Part shown: positions 59,520-64,000 of the stretch, piece by piece | Numbering within the stretch: the stretch's first letter is position 1 | How the letters are laid out: each line of letters starts with the position of its first letter | From: Enhygromyxa salina | GTDB lineage: Bacteria > Myxococcota_A > Polyangia > Nannocystales > Nannocystaceae | Direction of reading: 5' to 3' | DNA: 64,000 bases | Assembly: GCF_002994635.1 (NCBI RefSeq) | Contig: NZ_PVNL01000142.1 | Span: forward strand, 1-64,000 | Translations under genes and position numbers: made by a program | Notes under the pieces: generated by a model | Seen by the model: the letters and a program-made list of their open reading frames with translations, nothing else | Told to the model about the DNA's origin: nothing | Databases searched by the model: none

Positions 59520-60926
59520 ATGCTCAGTCGCTCGCTCGCCCCCGTCACCTGTGCCCTGTTGCTCATTGCCTGTGGAGGCAACGGCGACGCGGACTCACTC
59601 AACGCCGACAGCAACACCACGCCCGGGACCAACACCACGCCCGCGGAGACCAGCGACGGCAACAGCAACAGCAACAGCAACGGAGATGGCGACGGCGACG
59701 CTGGCGATGGCGATCCCGGTGATGGCGATCCCGGCGACGGCGACGGCGATCCCGGTGACGGCGACGCGGACTCGGACGGCGGCATCAAGTTCGACCTCCC
59801 CGGTCTACCCGACGCTGGCGCTGGCAACTGCGAGGGCATGGGCGGCGCGGATCCAGAGTTCTCGTACATCTGGGTCGCCAACTCCAACGAGAGCACGATC
59901 TCCAAGGTCAACACCGAGACCCTGCTGGAGGAGGGCCGCTACCGCACCCGCGGCGACGGAAACGGCAGCCCCTCGCGGACCTCGGTCAATCTCTCGGGCG
60001 ATGTCGCGGTCGCCAACCGTAACGGCGGGCTCACCAAGGTCATCGCGCTGCACGAGAACTGCGACGAGATGACCAACGGCCAGCCTGGCCTGCAGACCTC
60101 GACGGGCAAGAACGACGTGCTCGCGTGGGGCCAGGACGACTGCATCTCCTGGTACACGGCCGTCAACCCGGCCTACACCAGCCAGCGCCCGCTGGCCTGG
60201 ACCTCGGGCGTGCTCAACCCCAACACCTGCACGGTCGAAGATCAGTTCTTGTGGAGCACCGCGTCGACCTCGGGTCAGCCAGGCAGCCTCCACGTCATGA
60301 TGCTCGATGGCGTCGATGGCAGCATTGACGAGGAGTTTCCGATCCCCGAGATCTCGCCGGGCTTCTTTGGCGGCTACGGTGGCGCGGTCAACTCCGAGAA
60401 CGACTACTGGTTCATCACCTACGACTCACCGCGCAAGCTGGTGAAGGTCGATTTCGAGAACCTCGACTATCAGCTCTGGGACGTGCCGCAGTCGGTGTGC
60501 AGCTACGGGTTCACCGTCGACTCGCTCGACCGCCCGTGGATCGGCGCGTTCTGTGACGGCAGCGCGATGTTCGACCCCGAGACCGAGCAGTTCACCGTGC
60601 TGCCTGGGCTGCTCGGGTACGGGCTGCAAGAGGACGCCAACAAGACCATGTGGCTGGGCACCTTCAGCCCGCCGGGCTTGCGCGCGATCGACATCGAGAC
60701 GCTGCAGCCGGGCAAGTGGATCATGCTGCCGACCAACTCGTCGCGGGGGGTGAGCGTCGATTTCTACGGCTACGTTTGGTTTGTCGACATGCAGACGAGC
60801 GCTTGGCGGGTCGACACCGAGGCCGAGACCTGGGAGGCGTACGCGGGGCTCAATTCGCCCTACACGTACTCGGACATGACTGGGTGGGGGTTGAGCTTGG
60901 CGTCTGGTGGGATTCCGCAGGGGTAG
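59520..60926 (+). CDS. Beta-propeller lipoprotein with Gly-Asp linker
   Basis: This 468-residue protein starts at ATG 59520. The signal peptide ends LLLIACGG. A linker of Asn/Thr then Gly-Asp repeats (about residues 50-90) precedes a beta-propeller-like domain: FSYIWVANSNESTISKVNTE, GDVAVANRNGGLTKVIAL, GGYGGAVNSENDYWFITYD, YGFTVDSLDRPWIGAFCDG and GVSVDFYGYVWFVDMQ. The repeats resemble streptogramin-lyase/NHL-type blades, though no catalytic role is implied. It is divergent from the GNAT-cNMP gene. Confidence 0.83.
   Translation: MLSRSLAPVTCALLLIACGGNGDADSLNADSNTTPGTNTTPAETSDGNSNSNSNGDGDGDAGDGDPGDGDPGDGDGDPGDGDADSDGGIKFDLPGLPDAGAGNCEGMGGADPEFSYIWVANSNESTISKVNTETLLEEGRYRTRGDGNGSPSRTSVNLSGDVAVANRNGGLTKVIALHENCDEMTNGQPGLQTSTGKNDVLAWGQDDCISWYTAVNPAYTSQRPLAWTSGVLNPNTCTVEDQFLWSTASTSGQPGSLHVMMLDGVDGSIDEEFPIPEISPGFFGGYGGAVNSENDYWFITYDSPRKLVKVDFENLDYQLWDVPQSVCSYGFTVDSLDRPWIGAFCDGSAMFDPETEQFTVLPGLLGYGLQEDANKTMWLGTFSPPGLRAIDIETLQPGKWIMLPTNSSRGVSVDFYGYVWFVDMQTSAWRVDTEAETWEAYAGLNSPYTYSDMTGWGLSLASGGIPQG
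59681..59766. repeat. GGCGAT/GGCGAC hexanucleotide tract coding Gly-Asp
   Basis: Imperfect six-base units, interrupted by CCCGG, encode the Gly-Asp linker of the beta-propeller lipoprotein. Length change keeps the frame. Confidence 0.9.
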
Positions 60927-60965
60927 CTCGGCCGCGTCGCGCTGTTCAACGGCTAGCGCCTTGGC

Positions 60966-61679
60966 ATGCTCATGAACTCTCGAGCAAGCACGACCCTCGC
61001 CCCAGAGATCCACGCCTTGCTGGCAAAGGTGGACGAGGCACCGCCTGCGCGGATGGACGCGAGCCTGGGCGAACACGGATTCGTCGGGAGGGTCGTCGCC
61101 CTCGATGGCGCCGTGTTCTTGCCGATCGACCCACCGGAGACGGCCTTGCAGGTGCTGCTACCCATCGCGATCGGTTGCGTGGCGTTACTCGCGACGATCG
61201 CTGTCGTCCTGTGGTTCGAGCTTGGGGAGACGGCGTTCATGTCGGCGCTGCTCGGCGCTGCGTTGCTCGGGGCGGGCGCTCACGCGCTGCTGAACAGACT
61301 CGGCGGGCGGCGACTGGAGAGCACGGGGATCTTGTGCGTCCCCGACCAGCTCGTGATGCGCACTCGCACAAAGGTGCTGAGCCTCCCCCGCGTCGAGGTC
61401 GCCAAGATCGAAGAGCGCATGCAGGTGATCAATGTGCCGAAGCGAGGCGTGACGACCGCGTATCAGGCCGTGGTCGTGATGCGCAGCGGCCAACAGGTCG
61501 TGCTCGCCGAGTTCACGACCGAAGGCGAGCCCGACCTCACGTTCCGCGCAAGCCATGTCGAGGGTCAGTTCATCGGCGCCCTCGTTCGCTATTTGATCCG
61601 CGAGTGGCGGGACGCGGACAGTCTGCCGGGGACGAGCAGCGCCGATCGTCTCCCCATCAGCCGCGATTTTTCGCGATGA
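60966..61679 (+). CDS. Two-TM membrane protein, unknown
   Basis: This 237-residue protein starts at ATG 60966; ATG 60972 is an alternative. Two adjacent hydrophobic segments (LQVLLPIAIGCVALLATIAV and AFMSALLGAALLGAGAHALL) lie near the middle, with a cytoplasmic N-terminus of about 60 residues. The C-terminal half is beta-rich (VMRTRTKVLSLPRVEVAKIE, AYQAVVVMRSGQQVVLAEFT), a layout like PH-fold membrane proteins, but no family name can be given. It sits between two lipoprotein genes in the same direction. Confidence 0.65.
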   Translation: MLMNSRASTTLAPEIHALLAKVDEAPPARMDASLGEHGFVGRVVALDGAVFLPIDPPETALQVLLPIAIGCVALLATIAVVLWFELGETAFMSALLGAALLGAGAHALLNRLGGRRLESTGILCVPDQLVMRTRTKVLSLPRVEVAKIEERMQVINVPKRGVTTAYQAVVVMRSGQQVVLAEFTTEGEPDLTFRASHVEGQFIGALVRYLIREWRDADSLPGTSSADRLPISRDFSR

Positions 61680-61689
61680 TGCGCCCGCC

Positions 61690-63415
<1,726 letters not shown>

Positions 63416-63429
<14 letters not shown>

Positions 63430-64000
63430 GCTTGGCGGCTCGCTTCGCCGTCGGGCGCAGGCCGAGCTCCAGCGCCAGGTGGGCGATCGCGTCCCCGACC
63501 GTCTCGGCCCGGCGAGGCGGCCGAAGCTCGGCCACGGCGCGCTGCAGCGGCGCCGTGATCGGGTGCCGCCGCCACGCCGCGCTGGCCCGAGCGCTGCGCG
63601 GGTCGCCGTGCTTGGGCAGCTCGTAGTCCACGGCCTCGATCGCGGCGGACATGCTGCTGCAGCGCGTGATCCGTCGATCGTCGCGCCAGATCTCCACCCC
63701 GCTGCGGGCCGCGGGACGGACCTCGAAGTGCCGCAGCTCCCCCTGGTGATCCAGGTAGTGCAGCATCATCCCCCGGGCCCCCAGCGACAGCCACGCGTTG
63801 ATCGAGATCGCCGCCGCCTCGTCACTCTGGACCATCGTCAGCGGGTCAAACTCGCGGAGCCGTCGCGTGATCTCTTCGAGGGTCGCGGGTGCCTCGCCGC
63901 GGTCGTCGTCGGGGACCGGCAGGTAGGCCGGGCGCTCGCCCGCGGCCTCGCGCTCGGGCGGGTCCACCTGCTTGCCGGCCTCGAGCGTGGCCGTGGTGAT
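63416..64000 (-). CDS. Unknown protein, 5' end beyond window
   Basis: The frame is open through the window edge (upstream codons read ITTATLEAGKQV before DPPEREAAGERP). A GTG at 63967 would give a 183-residue protein but may not be the start. Composition is charged with no membrane segment or signal peptide. Features are LEEITRRLREFDPLTMVQSD, AISINAWLSLGARGMMLHYL, DHQGELRHFEVRPAARSGVE and AIEAVDYELPKHGDP. No family recognised. Its stop overlaps the IgGFc-type gene end by 14 bases. Confidence 0.65.

Overview
The window is high-GC bacterial chromosome and reads as a myxobacterium, most likely of the Nannocystineae. The supporting signs are lipoproteins whose mature N-termini are long Gly-Asp or Thr/Asp tracts, Myxo-type cysteine-rich (DUF4215) repeats, two DUF1592/DUF1552 gene pairs, a Ser/Thr kinase with TPRs beside a PEGA protein, and FadI/FadJ, MtnB/MtnD and TgpA-type housekeeping genes. 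No rRNA, tRNA, CRISPR array, prophage or insertion sequence was recognised. Taxonomic placement is inference from protein style only.

Layout. 1-9.6 kb: small lipoproteins, a DUF72 protein, the first DUF1592/DUF1552 pair, a VWA lipoprotein, an APH-type kinase, and a cobalamin riboswitch (about 8871-9066, minus strand) upstream of a small lipoprotein. 9.7-18.6 kb: lipoprotein, ThpR, an Uup-type ABC-F ATPase with an MFS exporter, a broken TPR/M48 peptidase gene, and a PEGA protein plus membrane Ser/Thr kinase. 18.8-21.3 kb: mtnB-mtnD-ahcY, a methionine-salvage/methyl-cycle operon. 22-26 kb: a CxxxC-ladder protein, then a DUF58 and transglutaminase pair. 26.3-34 kb: P450, DUF99, a zinc-ribbon/TPR protein, and a three-gene nitrogenase-like operon. 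34-39.2 kb: a frameshifted cysteine-rich lipoprotein, a MarR regulator and fadI-fadJ. 39.2-47.6 kb: an unknown protein, an antitoxin with a wrecked ParE-type toxin, an S4 protein, and a two-gene HSP90-like ATPase/giant-protein operon. 48-64 kb: CotH-like protein, the second DUF1592/DUF1552 pair, beta-propeller lipoproteins, a SprT/DUF2786 protein, MscS, a GNAT-cNMP fusion and an IgGFc-binding-type protein.

The strongest candidate for an undescribed system is 29479-34015. It holds an Fe-protein (NifH/BchL/BchX-like) gene with both cluster cysteines, followed by two nitrogenase component-1-like genes, all joined by ATGA stop/start overlaps. No chlorophyll, nif-cofactor or F430 gene lies in the window, so the substrate is unknown. 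The HSP90-like ATPase with its 1657-residue partner (40965-47623) is the second candidate. The cobalamin-riboswitch lipoprotein is the third.

Several genes look damaged: the TPR/M48 gene, the ParE toxin (an 11-bp tandem duplication) and the cysteine-rich lipoprotein (a shift near a GAC/ACG run). Raw-read checks would separate true pseudogenes from sequencing errors.
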